64,000 nt of DNA from Pleurostoma richardsiae (GCA_030052745.1 JANBVO010000006.1:806001-870000); one strand, 5' to 3'. Positions 11,057-23,378 are shown, numbered from the stretch's first letter. A program made the numbers and translations. Notes: generated from the sequence alone by a model not told the origin.

Positions 11057-13498
11057 TCACGCCACCGTAAGCGTCGCGTTCGCCCTGAAGTCCGCGCTCG
11101 AGCCGCCCACCAGCACCGTGAAGTCGCCCGGCTCGACGACGTAGTTGAGCTTGATGTCCCACAGGCCCAGGTCGGCGACCTTGAGGTCCAGCTCGACCGT
11201 CTCGGTCTGTCCGGCGGCGATGGGCACCTTGGCGAAGCCCTTGAGCTGCAGGTTGGGCACCACGACGCTGCTGACCACGTCCTTGACGTACAGCTGGACC
11301 ACCTCGGTGCCGTCGCGCGTCGAGTTATTGGTCACGTCGACGCTCACCGTGATGGTGTCGGAGGCGGACGCCGTGATCGAGGAGAGCCGCAGGTTGGTGT
11401 AGTCGAAGGTGCTGTAGGATTTACCGTAGCCGAACTGGAGAGCAATCAGTTAGCTGAGTTCAACTCTATTAGCTGATAAGGGAACGAGAACGTACCTCAT
11501 AGAGGGGCTGGGGCGTGTTCAGGACGTAGCTCGAACCGAACTTGAGGGTTCCGTTCGGGTAGGCGACGCCGGGGTTCGATCCCGACCTCCCGGAGTTTAG
11601 ATAGTCATAGTAGATAGGCGTCGTGCCGACGTCGTAGGGGAACGACACCGACAGCCTGCCAGCCGGGTTGACGTCGCCGAACAGCACATCGGCGAGCGCG
11701 TTGCCGCCCTGCTCCGACGGGTAAAACTGCTGCACCAGGGCGGAGGCGTTCTGGCTGATCCAGGGCTCGGTGACGGGCTTGCCGCTGCTGAAGACGACAA
11801 CCGTTGGCTTGCCCGTGTCGATGATGGTCGACACAAGCCGGGGCATCGCGCCGACGAGATTGAGCGAGGAAATGTCGATGTGCTCGCCCGTCGTGGCATT
11901 GTAGTTCGCCCACAGTTCCTGCTGGTCGCGGCTCCAGGTGCCGACGATGACGACCGCGACGTCTGCCGCCTCTGCAGCGGCAACAGCCTCGGGGAAGCCA
12001 GACTCGTCGTTCGACCAACGCTCGCAGCCCTTGGCGTAGGTGACGGTTCCTTCGCTGGCAGCCTTGATGCCGTCCAGTGGGGTGACGCCACGGTATTGGG
12101 ACCGGTATGGTACATAGTCGCCGTACTGCAGTGTATCAGCTTGAGCTGTCAGAACACTGTTGGCCACTTAGAATAACTTACGTTCATGAAGCCATAGGCC
12201 ATAGGGCCGATGACTGCAATCTTTGCAGTTTTGCTTAGAGGCAGAACACTCTCGTGGTTCTCTAGCAGCACGATAGACTCGGCATCGAGCTGTCTCGCCA
12301 GCGCTTTCGTCTCCTCGGTATTGATGTACTTGGATGCATCCTCGTCTGGGACGCCGAGATAGGGGTTCTCAAAGAGGCCCATCTCGAACTTTACCCGTAG
12401 AACACGAGACACAGCCAAATCGACGGTGCTCTCGTCTAGTGTGCCGGCCGCCACCATCTCAGGAATCTTCTGGAAGTTATAGGAGCCTCCTCCCATCTCA
12501 ACATCATTTCCCGCCGGAAGCACCATGGAGGTAACCGCCTCCATGTCGATAGGGTCCGCTTGGCACAGCATGAAGGCGCTGCAGAGTCTGTCTGTGCCGC
12601 CGGCGTCGGACATGACGAAGTACTTGTAGCCCCAGGAGTCTCTCAGGACCTCTGTGAGAATGTGGTAGTCCGATACTGCCGGGACACCATCGTAGCAGTG
12701 GTAAGCAGACATAATGCTGTAGGCTCCGGCGTCGATGATGGCCCTCTTGTAGGAAGGGAGGTACGTTGTCAGACGCTCACGCTCTCCACCGTGAACCGGG
12801 CCCGTGTTGAGGCCTTGCTCCGGCGTCGCAAAAGCGGCGAAGTGCTTGACTGTTGCAGCCACATTTCCGGACTGAAGGCCCTTGACGTAGGAGTATGCCA
12901 TCTCGCCCGTCAGATATGAGTCCTCTCCAAAGGTCTCCTCCACGCGGCCATATCTGAGCTCACGAGCCAGGTCTCCGAGAGGGGCGAAGAGCTGGTTGAC
13001 GCCGAGAGCGAGTGCTTCCTGGGCGATGGCTTTGGCCATCTTCTCAACAAGAGAAGGGTTGAATGAGCACGCATATGCGATGGGGGAGTTGAAGATGGTG
13101 GCATTGGGTATCAGGAAGCCGTGGATGCCCTCACTCTGCACAAGCGCCGGAATGCCTAGCGTCGTGTTGTGCATGAGATAGTCCTGGCCGATCTTGACCC
13201 CGTTGTTGATCAGGCTCCAGTTGGTGGGATAGCCGACGTAGAACTGGCTGGCACGGTACTTCATGTTCCACTCCAAACCGGTAGCGTTGAACGTGCCATC
13301 AGTAGTGTTGATCCAGTTGGAGATGTCGCCCTGGATGAGCTGCGCAGTCTTATCCTCAATCGTCATACGCTTCAGGAGATCGGCTATCCTGTCCTCCACG
13401 GCGGCATTGGGATTCTTGTAGATGGCAGTGCAGTTGCTTCCCGCGGCCGCGAGGCCGGCGATGGCGAGGGTGACCAACGCAGAGTATTGTCCCTTCAT
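11057..13498 (-). CDS. Secreted GH3 beta-glucosidase/beta-xylosidase-type glycoside hydrolase
   Basis: Exons (5' to 3'): 13498-12182, 12125-11496, 11434-11057 (774 aa). The start at 13498 is chosen because it opens a clean signal peptide (MKGQYSALVTLAIAGLAAAG); the frame runs open about 60 nt further upstream. The GH3 N-terminal barrel includes VQSEGIHGF, the KHFA segment and the nucleophile segment YFVMSDAGG with Asp298. The second GH3 domain follows (VIVGTWSRDQQELW, VVVFSSGKPV), and a C-terminal fibronectin-III-like domain completes the usual fungal architecture. Many NxT/S sequons fit secretion. Substrate (beta-glucoside, xyloside or other) cannot be decided from sequence. It lies about 2 kb from the GlcNAc cluster but is not obviously part of it. 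Confidence 0.9.
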
Positions 13499-13584
13499 TG
13501 TCACTGACTGGGCAAGATGGTAAGGTACAATAACAGTATGGCACTGGTCAAGTGCCATCCCGGAGTTTTGGAGAGAGATCCATC

Positions 13585-13591
13585 ATATATA
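13585..13591 (-). promoter_or_regulatory. TATA-like element of the GH3 gene
   Basis: An ATATATA stretch lies about 90 nt upstream of the chosen GH3 start codon, a suitable distance for a TATA box plus a short 5' UTR. No transcription start is visible from sequence alone. Confidence 0.35.
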
Positions 13592-15150
13592 CATCCGCCG
13601 GCATGGGACCCTCGCATGCTGGGCTACCCAGGGACCCGGTAACGCTGTCAAGGCCGACTAGGAACGACTCCGTTCACCAAAGCCTGCTGATGACGAGGAA
13701 TTCGACGACGTGATCCTGCAGGTTGGCGCAGACGAGTGTCCAAATTCCCGGGAAGCATCATGAAGGACCGGCCGGAACCCCTGGGGCCATTGCAGACTAA
13801 CGGATGATATCGACATGTTCCGGAAGATGAGGGGAATTGGGGGATGCGGAGAGGCAGCAGGTGGCTGACGTGAAGATCGTTGCCCGTCAGGGTTGTAGTC
13901 TGTGGTCTCCTTCTCCGACTACAATACAGACATCACAGACGATACTAAGAGGAGGACACCGTCTTGTGATGTGCGAGCAGCACCAATGCATCGTGCATAG
14001 GCTGAATGAAAGGTTTGGAACCGAGATGACCTGCATGAGGGGGAGCGTTGCAGCTGGCATCTCGCCAGTGTGGGGGAATTGGGGAAGAATGCGGGCACCA
14101 TCGCAACGGCCCGCCCTATGAGGCGCTGTGACTCGTGGAAAATGCGGTCGCCAGCAGGGGGCGTCACCCCAGACCGTCGACGATACCCCAGAGGGCTAGA
14201 CGCTCCGGCAGCGCTCTCTGCCGATGAACACCCGACCGTATCCGTCGGTAGAATACCTACCAGGTACCTCTAAGGATCCATCGGCCATCCTCCGATCCTC
14301 CATCTCCAGTCTTCCCTCCTCCACCACTCGTGCGCTTCAACCCTGCTCTCTGCTAGCTGTAGTTGCTCGCGGCCCTTCTCAACGGCGGTGTATGCGTACA
14401 TACTCTCCCCGAGTACCCGGTTGAGACCATCTGCTCTCATGACTTGGCTTTGTCGGGCCGCGTCGCCGGACCCGAGTCCTAACTCCCTCCATTCATGGCA
14501 GCTCGAACGACACTCGACGGATATGGTACTCTCAGATAGGTCAGGCGGTGAAGACTTCTTACTATTGTCTCTAGAAGAGCGACTTCACTTTGCCTAAACT
14601 GGGTAGCATAGCATTCTGAAAAACACTCCCTCCACCTCCTTGGACCCTTTTCTGTTACCCTGCCTAAACAGGTTCGCTACACCTCGACACGATGCAATGT
14701 TAGACAGAGACAACTCTGTCAACGGTCGTGAGCCAGCCTCGGGAGTGCCGGTTAGTGTGGACGTTGAGGTCTTTCAAGACTGTTCAGATTATTCGACCGA
14801 GACTCTCTTCATGATTCCATCCTCTTCAGGATTGACCTTTGCGGAGGGCATCTACCTACTGCGCCTTTCTCGCATTACCTGTTTTAGCCAGAGGCTTGAC
14901 CAGCTATTCTATTACAAGACCTTGTATACAAGAGAGACCACCGAATTCCGCGCCTTTAGTTGCATGACATGCTTGCTACTTCTACAATTCAACCTCCGCA
15001 CGAGGCTAGCAAAGTTGGCATGCCTCGGTATTGGACGAAGAAAATCGCTATCTCGTCAGCATCTGATAAGATAGGCAGGCTCGAACATGATGCGTTTGCA
15101 GGCTGGTATATACTAGCTCATGAGGCAGATGTCTTGGCTAGTAGGCATGG

Positions 15151-15236
15151 GATGTCGTAGGTATGTGATGTCGTAGGTATAGAATATCGTAGGTATGGGA
15201 TATCGTAAGTATAAGATATCGTAGGTATGGGATGTC
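15151..15236. repeat. Tandem repeat, 16-bp unit, about 5.4 copies
   Basis: Units of the form GATGTCGTAGGTATGT follow one another at 15151, 15167, 15183, 15199 and 15215, with a partial sixth copy. Differences between copies are mostly G/A (C/T on the other strand) transitions. It lies in non-coding DNA downstream of the deacetylase gene. Confidence 0.85.
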
Positions 15237-15664
15237 AGTTCCTGCTAAGGGGCTCTTCGTCACCGCTCAATCGTCTCTTCGCTTCGGTCCTGCGTTCTGG
15301 GACGACGACTCTAATCTATACCCCCAAAGACTGCCGAGCTCCCTTCTAAGGTATGCTTGAGGGGTTTCACGATAGTTAACAGGCCGCCGGCAGGTTGGAA
15401 GTCGCCCAGATTAACAGTCGAAGCAAGATGAGCGAGTCTACTTGAGTCGGTATGAGTTCCCAGTCCGTTCGCTCGAACGTGTAAATGCGCTCAAGACTAG
15501 AATACGGCATGTTGGTCAAGCATTGTCTCATTCAGGGTGTCCGAGTCTATCTATAATCCGTATCTCTTTACTTTTCACGTTCATGATCTCTTGCGAATTC
15601 CGCGTCTAATACAGTCTGAACTCGCCGCTGCTTCTTCTAATGGTATCACACTTCCCTTCGTCGC

Positions 15665-17226
15665 CTAAGAAACCAACAAGCTTCGCTCGGGAGACGAGCC
15701 TCCATCGGAGCCAAAGTTACCATGGTGCTTCTCATGGTTCGCCTCAATCACCCTGCCTGCCCTACCAGCTTCACCACCCTTGTCGAAGACCCTGGTTCCG
15801 AACTTCCAGACCTCGTCAACGGCCAGGCGCGTCCCGCTCGGGCCCTTGTCCTCCGACAGCACGACCAGATCGGCATCCGCGCCGGCGTCAAGCGCCCCCT
15901 TCACTCCCTGCAGCCCGAGCATTGCCGCCGGAGTCGACGTCACCGCCTTCAGCGCCTTGGGGAGGCTCGTGCCAGACCAGTTCAGGAAGTTCGAGACGCA
16001 ATCGATAAGGACAATCGAGCTTTCAGAAGTTCAGCAAATGTGAGACCGACGTTAACAGAGAGAGACAGAGCGGCTTACCTCCCAGCGATGGTGCTGGAGT
16101 TCTCTCCCGTGACCACAGGACCCTTCTTTATCATGAACTGCTGGTCATTCCCGTTGGTCCACTCGTACCTCCCGTCCGGCAGCCCGACAATGTGCATGGC
16201 GTCGGTCACCAGGATGAACCCGTCCGGGTGCGCGTTGTAGGCGATCTTGATCGTAGTCGGGTGCAGGTGGATGCCGTCGGAGATGACGCCGAAGTAGGGG
16301 CGCGGCTGGCTCTCCGCCTTGCCCAGCACGCCGAACACGCCCGGGTTCCGGTGGTGCAGCGGCCGCATCGCGTTGAACAGGTGCGTGATCATGGTCGCGC
16401 CCGCGGCCACCGCCGCCGAGGCCTGCTCGTACGTCGCCTCGGTGTGGCCCACCGAGTAGATGATGCCCCGCCGGCGGAGCTCCGGGACCAGCTCGATGAT
16501 GCTGCCGAGCTCGGGCGCCGCCGTGAGCACCTTCACGGGCAGTGCGACCCCGGTGCTGCTGCTGGTGCCCTGCGCGGCGGCTGCGGCTTCTGGGTTGATG
16601 TTCTCGGCGCCGTACATGTCCTCCAGGTCCTTTATGCTGTGGGCCTGGCGGAGGACGGCGACGTTGTGGATGCCGTTCTTGGTCGGGCTGATGAACGGCC
16701 CCTCGACGTGGGCACCCAGCGACTCGGCGCCGTCATCTGGCCGTCTTGAACCGCCTGACGGGCGGAGATACGGCAGGACCTGGTGGCTCGCAATGAGTCT
16801 TCATGATATCGTACCCGTTGATGATGACGTAACCGGACTCACCTTGTGATACAGGTCGCTCGTCTGGCTGGTGACGGTGGGAACGTAAGACGTGACTCCG
16901 GTCTGGATCAACCGCTGGTTCAGATCGGACAGGCGCTTGCCGTATTCCGACATGTCCTCCAGGACGGTGGAGAAGTTGAAGCCGAAGGCGCCATTCAGCT
17001 GGCACTCTATCAGTCCCGGGGCCAGTATCCTGCCTCCGAGATCGATGGTCTCGTCCGGAAGGATCAGGTCGTCGAAGAAGGCCTTTTGGCTCTGCACGAC
17101 TTTTCCGGTGACGGAGCTGACCCAGACGTCATCCCACACGAGTGCGTCGCCCCTCAGCACGCGGCAGTTGGTGAACTTGGTGATACCATTGCGGCGCTGT
17201 GTCGTGGTGGTTATTATGGATGGCAT
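15665..17226 (-). CDS. dac1: N-acetylglucosamine-6-phosphate deacetylase
   Basis: Exons (5' to 3'): 17226-16843, 16779-16079, 16019-15665 (479 aa; dac1 is the Trichoderma name, nagA the bacterial one). It removes the acetyl group from GlcNAc-6-P to give glucosamine-6-P and acetate in the cytosol. Amidohydrolase motifs are clear: GGRILAPGLIECQLNGAFGF, metal/substrate HVEGPF (His152, Glu154), SVGHTEATYEQ, THLFNAMRPLHHR, GVISDGIHL, and LVTDAMHIVGLPDG with the catalytic Asp. The C-terminal strand AGADADLVVL is typical. Introns of 63 and 59 nt have GTGAGT and GTAAGC donors. It is divergent from the NGS1-like gene across 1.47 kb, so a shared regulatory region is likely. Confidence 0.95.
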
Positions 17227-18003
17227 GATGGGTTTGAAGTGTCAGCCTGGGGACAGAGGATGTCGTCTAAGATGATCTCTATAGACGATCGTATCGTAAG
17301 TGTTGTTTGGGACGGTTGTCGTCCTGCGATATCTAGTTGGGGCCTCCATAAACAGGAGAGGAGGGCGATCTTCGAGACCGGCGGATGGCAACAGACTATA
17401 CTTAAACCAACCTACCTTACCTGCACTTTTCTGGAAATTGTATGACGGCGCCGTCTGCTCACGATAGGCAAAAGCCGAACCCACCTAGAGACCGCCGACA
17501 GACTCCCGAGAGCCAGTGGTACCGGCACCACCGATTTTGCCTCAGTCACAAGTCCAACCATCCATCCATGAGCCATGGGCCACTGGCAGCATTCCAAGCT
17601 GTGACGGAAACTGGAAGTAAGGGTTCCCTTTTCGGAACCGTTACGTCTACAATCGACACAGTGCGGACGCACTGGACCCGGCGAGACGGACCACATGGCA
17701 GCGCTCTCATCGCACATTGGCGCCGGGTTTTCCGATGGGGCGACGGATCGACCGGACGGAGCAGGCTGACGGCGTGGAACTCTGTTGCGATGCGCGCGCA
17801 CCATGACCCGCAAAGGACGGCGGGAAGATCTTTCATATGATATCATGCATATCCGCACATGGCCTAGGCATTCGCGTAGTCTGTATATCTGCACTCTATT
17901 TTTCTGGATTGGGACAATATCATAACATCCTGCTCTTTTCCGCCTATCCTTCCTTATCGAGATTTGCGAGTTTGTGTGCGACAGATAGATACGTCTGACC
18001 CAG

Positions 18004-18012
18004 GACACAAAA
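18004..18012 (+). promoter_or_regulatory. Candidate Ndt80/RON1 binding element (MSE-like)
   Basis: GACACAAAA fits the yeast Ndt80 middle sporulation element consensus gNCRCAAAW exactly. It sits between dac1 and the NGS1-like gene, two genes away from an Ndt80-family regulator. A nine-base match of this kind occurs by chance about once in 8 kb on two strands, so the evidence is modest. Confidence 0.3.
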
Positions 18013-18304
18013 ACGGCACGCAACGGGCTGCCGTACCTGTTGATAAACTGTAGAGATGCAGTGAATGTGAGCTAACTAGCGACAGGTCTCTAGCTAGATA
18101 CGTAGGCAAATCATCGGTCTCTTCGTGGAAAATGAATGTGCACTGCACGATGGACTCTCTGTGTTGCAACTGACAGATACGTAGCCGACCGAGAGCGATC
18201 GGTCCGGACGGAGATGTAACGTTGCCCATTTAGCTCAAAAATCACAGAAGGTTTATTCCCATCGCGGTTTAGCGCTGGCCTGGCGTTCTAGAACGATTTT
18301 AGAA

Positions 18305-18309
18305 CCAAT
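18305..18309 (+). promoter_or_regulatory. CCAAT box
   Basis: CCAAT followed by C (CCAATC) is a candidate site for the fungal Hap/AnCP complex, 385 nt upstream of the NGS1-like start. Short motif, so weak support. Confidence 0.25.
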
Positions 18310-18693
18310 CAATGCCTGTCTGCTGTTCCCCCAAGTCACGCCCCGTCTGTATTGCATCTCCGCCATCCATCGACCGCCCAGCCCACCCTGGACTGCTCTG
18401 AGTGAGCCTCGGCCCTCCTGCAAGAGGAGATCCGTTGTTACACTCGGGGCGACAACGCTGACAGACAGCCTTACCTGACCTAACGGTCTGCTCTGTAATG
18501 CACCAAGGCCCGCCATAACGTGACAGGCGCTGCCGGGACGCAACCAACACCCTCCGCCCCCCGTCACCCCGCCCGCTAAATGGAGCTGTGGTAAGAGGTA
18601 GCGAGCGACGGAGCGGATAACACAATACGCTCATCGCACAACCACTCACTGCCAACATCCTTCGACTTGACCATAGCAGCTAGTCCGGCAGCC

Positions 18694-21600
18694 ATGGCCA
18701 AGTTGAACGGCGAGTCAGACCCACTGTGGCAGGACCTCGACTGGTACGTACTCCAGCTTTGCTCGAGCCCCTTTTCTTGTCAGACGACGAGTCCTATTCC
18801 TCTCTCTATATGGCGGTTATGGGCCTGTACGGGGCTGTCTGTCCTGCGGCGTCTGGGTTAATCCGATGATGCCATGGGGAGTGGATGGGTGGTGATCGAC
18901 GATGCGTTATGCGCCGCCGCTTGGGGGGTGAAGGGGAAGATGAGGATATCCACGACTGACCTTGCGTGCTAGGGCCATTGGCCAGATGCTGTTGATGGGA
19001 TGGGATGGCACAGAAGTCACACCGCAAATACGAAATCTCATCGAGGAACACCATCTAGGGTCCATCATTCTCACAGCAAAGAACCTCAAATGTAAAGACT
19101 ATCCTCCCATGTGCTTACATTCCCTCCTGCTCTCCTTCCCTCTCCTTGTTTGACCACCCCGACCAACCCCCTCCCGTAGACCGCTTGCATCCATATCTCA
19201 CGTGATGGCAAGCGCTGACGGACTGATCTGACTGACTTGCTATTATACAGCGGCCTACGAGACGGCGAAGCTGGTCCAGGAGCTGCAGACCATCGCCCAC
19301 CAGGCTGGCCATCCTTACCCCTTGCTCATCGCCCTCGACCAGGAGAACGGCGGCGTCAACAGCCTCTTCGACGATGACTATATCTGCCAGTTTCCCAGTG
19401 CCATGGGCATCGCGGCCGCCGCGAGTCCCGACCTGGCCTACAACATCGCCAAGGCCACGGCGACCGAGGTGGGTGCCGTCGGGGTGAACCTGATGCTCGG
19501 TCCCGTCCTGGACGTCCTCACCAACGCCTGGTACCAGCCCCTCGGCGTACGGGCCACAAGCGATGACCCCCAGGAGGTATCCCAGTACGGCATCGCCGCC
19601 ATGAACGGCTACAAGGACGCCGGCCTCGCCACCTGCGGGAAGCACTTCCCGTCGTACGGCAACCTCGACTTCCCCGGCTCGAGCATGGACATGCCGCTCA
19701 TCACGCAGACGCTGGAGGAGCTGAGCCTGAGCGCCCTGGTTGGCTTCCGGAACGCAATCGCCACCGGGAAGCTGGACGCCATGTTCATCGGCGGCTGCGC
19801 CATCGCGAATCCGTCCATGAACGTCTCGCACGCCTGCCTGTCAGAACAAGTCGTCGACGACCTCCTGCGAAACGAGCTAGGGTTCAGGGGCGTTGCAATC
19901 TCGGAGTGCCTGGAGATGGAGTCCCTCAGCCACGAGATCGGAGTTAAGGGCGGGACCGTCATGGCGGTCGAGGCGGGCTGCGACTTGGTCCTCCTGTGCA
20001 GGGCCTACGACGTCCAGCTGGAAGGGATCCAGGGGCTGAAGCTAGGCGTTGAGAACGGCATTCTTTCTAAAGAGAGGATAATGACGTCTCTCAAACGCGT
20101 TCTACGGGTCAAGTCCTCCTGCACTTCGTGGGCGAAAGCCCTAAATCCTCCAGGCATCTCCCTGCTGTCGAAAGTGCATCCGTCTCATCTCGCACTCTCG
20201 AAGAAAGCCTACGACTACTCAATTACTGTCATGAGGGACAAGGAGAAGCTTCTGCCTCTGTCCCAGTCGATGCAGCAGGACGAAGAGCTACTCTTGCTGA
20301 CTCCGCTAGTAAAGCCGCTCCCGGCCTCGTCCGCGAAGAAGACGCTCCTGGAAGGCAAACGGGCCAGAGATGGCCAAGCCTCGTTACATGACAGATTACT
20401 ACATCGGGAGAGGGGGTCTATCATGAGCGGAGAGGGCGTATTCAGGGAGCTTGGGAGGTCCTTGGCTCGAGCGCGGAATGGGAAGCTTCTCCACACGTCA
20501 TATACTGCGAATGGTGTCCGGCCAGGTATGTTGCTCTCGTGACTTTTTCCTGTCTATCATGATTACTGATGATTCTGTGATATTAGTCCACGAGAACCTC
20601 ATCCACCGAGCTTCGTGCATAATTCTGGTCTCGGCGGACGCCAATCGAAACCTCTACCAGACCGGATTTACAAAACATGTCGCCATGATGTGCTCCTTGC
20701 TACGTGCAAGCGGGCAGAAAAAGTCTCTTGTCGTGGTAGCCGTCAGCTCGCCCTACGACTTCGCCGTGGACAAGTCTGTCGGCACTTACATCTGCACCTT
20801 CGACTTCACCGAGACCGCCATGCAGGCTCTGGTCCGCGTCCTCTTCGGCGAGCACGAGCCCCACGGTACCCTCCCGGGCACCCTCCGGAAGAGCAAGAAG
20901 GCCCTAAAGTCGCGCCAGCAGTGGCTGGTGGAGAGCTACGACCGGGACCGCGACGCGCATGCCCTAGATGACCTCATCCACGCCTTGGCGCGGGCGAGCG
21001 CGCCGAAGCTGCCATTCCTGGCGACGACCTCGGCGGCCTCCTTCGAGTTGTTCAACGCGAACATCGAGGAGGCGCACTTCGTGGTCCAAAACAGCAGCAC
21101 CAAGGCGCTCTACGGCTTCTGCGCCACATACTACACCAAGGGCACGGGCATCATCGGCGCCATCTTCGTCGACCCGGCCAAGCGTAACCTCTCCATCGGG
21201 CGGTCCCTGCACCGGCGGGCCCTGCGCGGGCTGGCGCAGCGCCGCGGCGTCAAGAAGATCCAGCTGGGCATGACCTTCCCGGGGGTGTTCCCGGGCATCC
21301 CGCTGGACGACAGCACGGGGCTCCGGGGCTGGTTCGCCGGCGGCGGGTGGGACGTGCAGTTCCCGAAGCGCCTGACCAACATGGCTATCGGCGAGCTGGG
21401 CGGCTGGACGGCGCCAGAGGGCCTGCTGCAGAGCATCCAGCGGGCCAGCATCAGCTTCGACCTCATCCACGGGCTGGACAACGCCGAGGGCGTGCTGGGC
21501 CACGTGGCCAAGCACGCCGGCCCGGAGGTCTGGGAGCTGTACCGCGTGGCGCTGCAGGAGGCCAAGGCGTGCGGCGTGGTGCGCGCGAAGAACCCCGCCG

Positions 21601-22004
21601 ACGAACTGCTGGGCACCGTCATCATCTGCAGCCCGGGCAGCGGGCTGTCGGCGCACGTGCCGCCGCTGCGGGCGGGGGCGGTGCCGGGCGAGGAAGGGCC
21701 CGTGGGCGGGATCGTGGCGCCGGTGGTGCCGGCGACGGCGCAGCACGCGGCGCTGGTGCTGCAGGGCCTGGCGCTCATGGGGGTGCGGCAGAACAAGGCG
21801 CACAGGTCGGCGCGGAGCGTGCTGAGCTGGGTGCAGGACGAGTCGTACGAGCCGCTGCTGGCGATGGGGTTCGAGGTGCTGCAGGCGTTTGAGGAGATCA
21901 CGAACTCGGCGGACCATGTGAGTGGCTTACTTCCCTTCCTCGTCTACGACTGGTGCAAGGCGCATAATTTCTAACGGGCTCTACAGTTCAGTGATCTTAC
22001 CTAG
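18694..22004 (+). CDS. NGS1-like GlcNAc sensor: GH3 (NagZ-type) domain fused to GNAT acetyltransferase
   Basis: Exons: 18694-18743, 18973-19091, 19251-20525, 20587-21917, 21987-22004 (930 aa). Residues about 15-380 are a NagZ-type GH3 barrel (IGQMLLMGWDG, LLIALDQENGGVN). The C-terminal half has a GNAT fold with acetyl-CoA loop RNLSIGRSLHRRAL near residue 681, and a second GNAT-like segment at about 800-910. This architecture matches Candida albicans Ngs1, which binds GlcNAc and acetylates histones at GlcNAc genes together with the Ndt80-family factor Rep1; the Trichoderma cluster protein is called NAG3. NagZ catalytic features are altered: KHFPGHG reads KHFPSYG, and the SDD nucleophile motif reads ISECLEME (about residue 274). 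This suggests binding rather than hydrolysis. The last exon of five codons is inferred from a GTGAGT donor and CTAAC/CTACAG acceptor; otherwise translation ends at 21974. Confidence 0.88.
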
Positions 22005-23378
22005 TCGGTACTTGCTGTTTGGGCTGGCCGGCTGAGGTGTGTACGATTTTCTGAGGCTCGAGATCTCGGTATGCCCGCTGCTCTGGGGCTTGTTATGGCA
22101 CGCAGCTTGTGAGCGTGATCTTCTGGGATTTTTTTTCTTGTCGATGGACTGGTGTTTCTGGATCTGGAAGCTTGCTATTATTCTCACGGTATTTCATCCT
22201 TCAGAGGAACCCAATGTCATATGATCGAGTCTGTTTCTCCTGTGCAACTGCCCATCATGCCGGCAACAGGGGGGGCCATGTAGGATTTCTTCCATGTGCC
22301 CATGTCGCCCTCTCTGGCATCCCTGACCTGGATCCCGGGTCATTCTGCGGCAGCGGCTAATTGCAATGCCGTCTGTCTGCTCAGCCACCTAGCTGTATCT
22401 GGCTGTAAGACAGCGAGGAGTGCAGAGTCCGCACTGCAAACATGTTCGTAGCACAAGGCGAGCGAGTCCTGACGATGTCTCGAGTGACTGACCAGATTCG
22501 ACGCGGTAAGAAACATGTTTCGCCCTCAGACTACCCGCGGCCGCGGGGAACCAAATCGGCACGGGGTTGCTTCCTTTGTCTTCTGGAAGCATTCCGCACT
22601 CCGTCAGACACATCACATACATGATGACGCAGGGGGCAAGCCCCCTGAGCCGCTCTCACAAGATGCCGAGCCAGTGCCATGCATATTTAGCTGGCTGTCC
22701 CCTGTAGACACCGAGGATAGCAGACAGTCGCAACCCTACCTAGGTACGAAAGTGAGTGTGAATGTGCTGCGGCAGCGGTAATTAAGGGACGGCATGTGGC
22801 CGGCGTCGCACTGGGAGCAGCAATAGCGCAGTTTTAGCCCGCAAGCCCGGTATCTGAGGAGGGCAGACCGGCATCTCCGCCTACAGATTTACCCCAGTTT
22901 AACAGCGGCCCTCGGCCTTACTATGCGCTCCCACGCGCCACCGAACCCCCAAGAAGCCTCCCAGGGTTGCATCCCAGCCAATTGAAGGGGCCGCAGAGGG
23001 GGGTCGGCTGATAGACGTCGCTCCTGGCAGTGATTGGCAGAGCGTGTGTGCCGTTCCTTCAGCACCGCAGCACCGCAGCACCGCAGCACCCACTCTGCGT
23101 CGCTCCCCTCCGCATTAACTCGACGGAGTATATCGCTCTGCGAACTCGACCGACCCGACCACACGCACGCACAGCACGCACGCACTCTACAACAGTGCCT
23201 AAGCGTGAGCGCACACCACACACTTAATTGAACGTCCGTTGCAATATCGCCGAAAACACCACCCCAGACACGCAGCGCCCGCCGTGATGGCCCTCGCAGG
23301 CCGGCATATCTGACCAAGCAACGAACCACGGACCGGTCGCACACGAAAAGACGCTGGACGGACGGGCCTTACAATGCC
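22005..23378. other. Intergenic region, promoter of the Ndt80-type regulator
   Basis: It holds the 3' end of the NGS1-like gene and 5' sequence of the next gene. A four-copy 8-bp tandem repeat lies at 23060-23091, within about 320 nt of the start codon. No gene was found. Confidence 0.6.
23060..23091. repeat. 8-bp tandem repeat CAGCACCG, four copies
   Basis: Three exact CAGCACCG units and one ending in CCC follow in direct succession, in the presumed 5' UTR/promoter of the Ndt80-type gene. Copy number could vary between strains. Confidence 0.8.

Larger units (their letters stand above)
13499..15664. other. Intergenic region upstream of the GH3 gene
   Basis: It contains the minus-strand GH3 promoter (left part) and the 3' side of the deacetylase gene (right part). 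A 16-bp tandem repeat lies at 15151-15236. Reading frames here are short and lack the third-position G/C bias of neighbouring genes, so I call no gene. Confidence 0.6.
17227..18693. promoter_or_regulatory. Bidirectional promoter region of dac1 and the NGS1-like gene
   Basis: These 1467 nt separate two divergent genes of the same pathway. They contain one full match to the Ndt80 middle-sporulation element (18004-18012) and a CCAAT box (18305-18309), both annotated separately. I found no gene inside; open frames there are short and lack coding bias. Co-regulation by the nearby Ndt80-type factor is inferred, not shown. Confidence 0.55.

Noticed and set aside
13499-13558. Extended N-terminus for the GH3 enzyme
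   Set aside because: The frame is open upstream, but starting at 13498 gives a canonical signal peptide at the very N-terminus; the longer version would bury it.
14640-15074. 144-codon plus-strand frame as a possible gene
   Set aside because: Sequence is locally less GC-rich than nearby exons, codon use is random-like, and no domain is seen.
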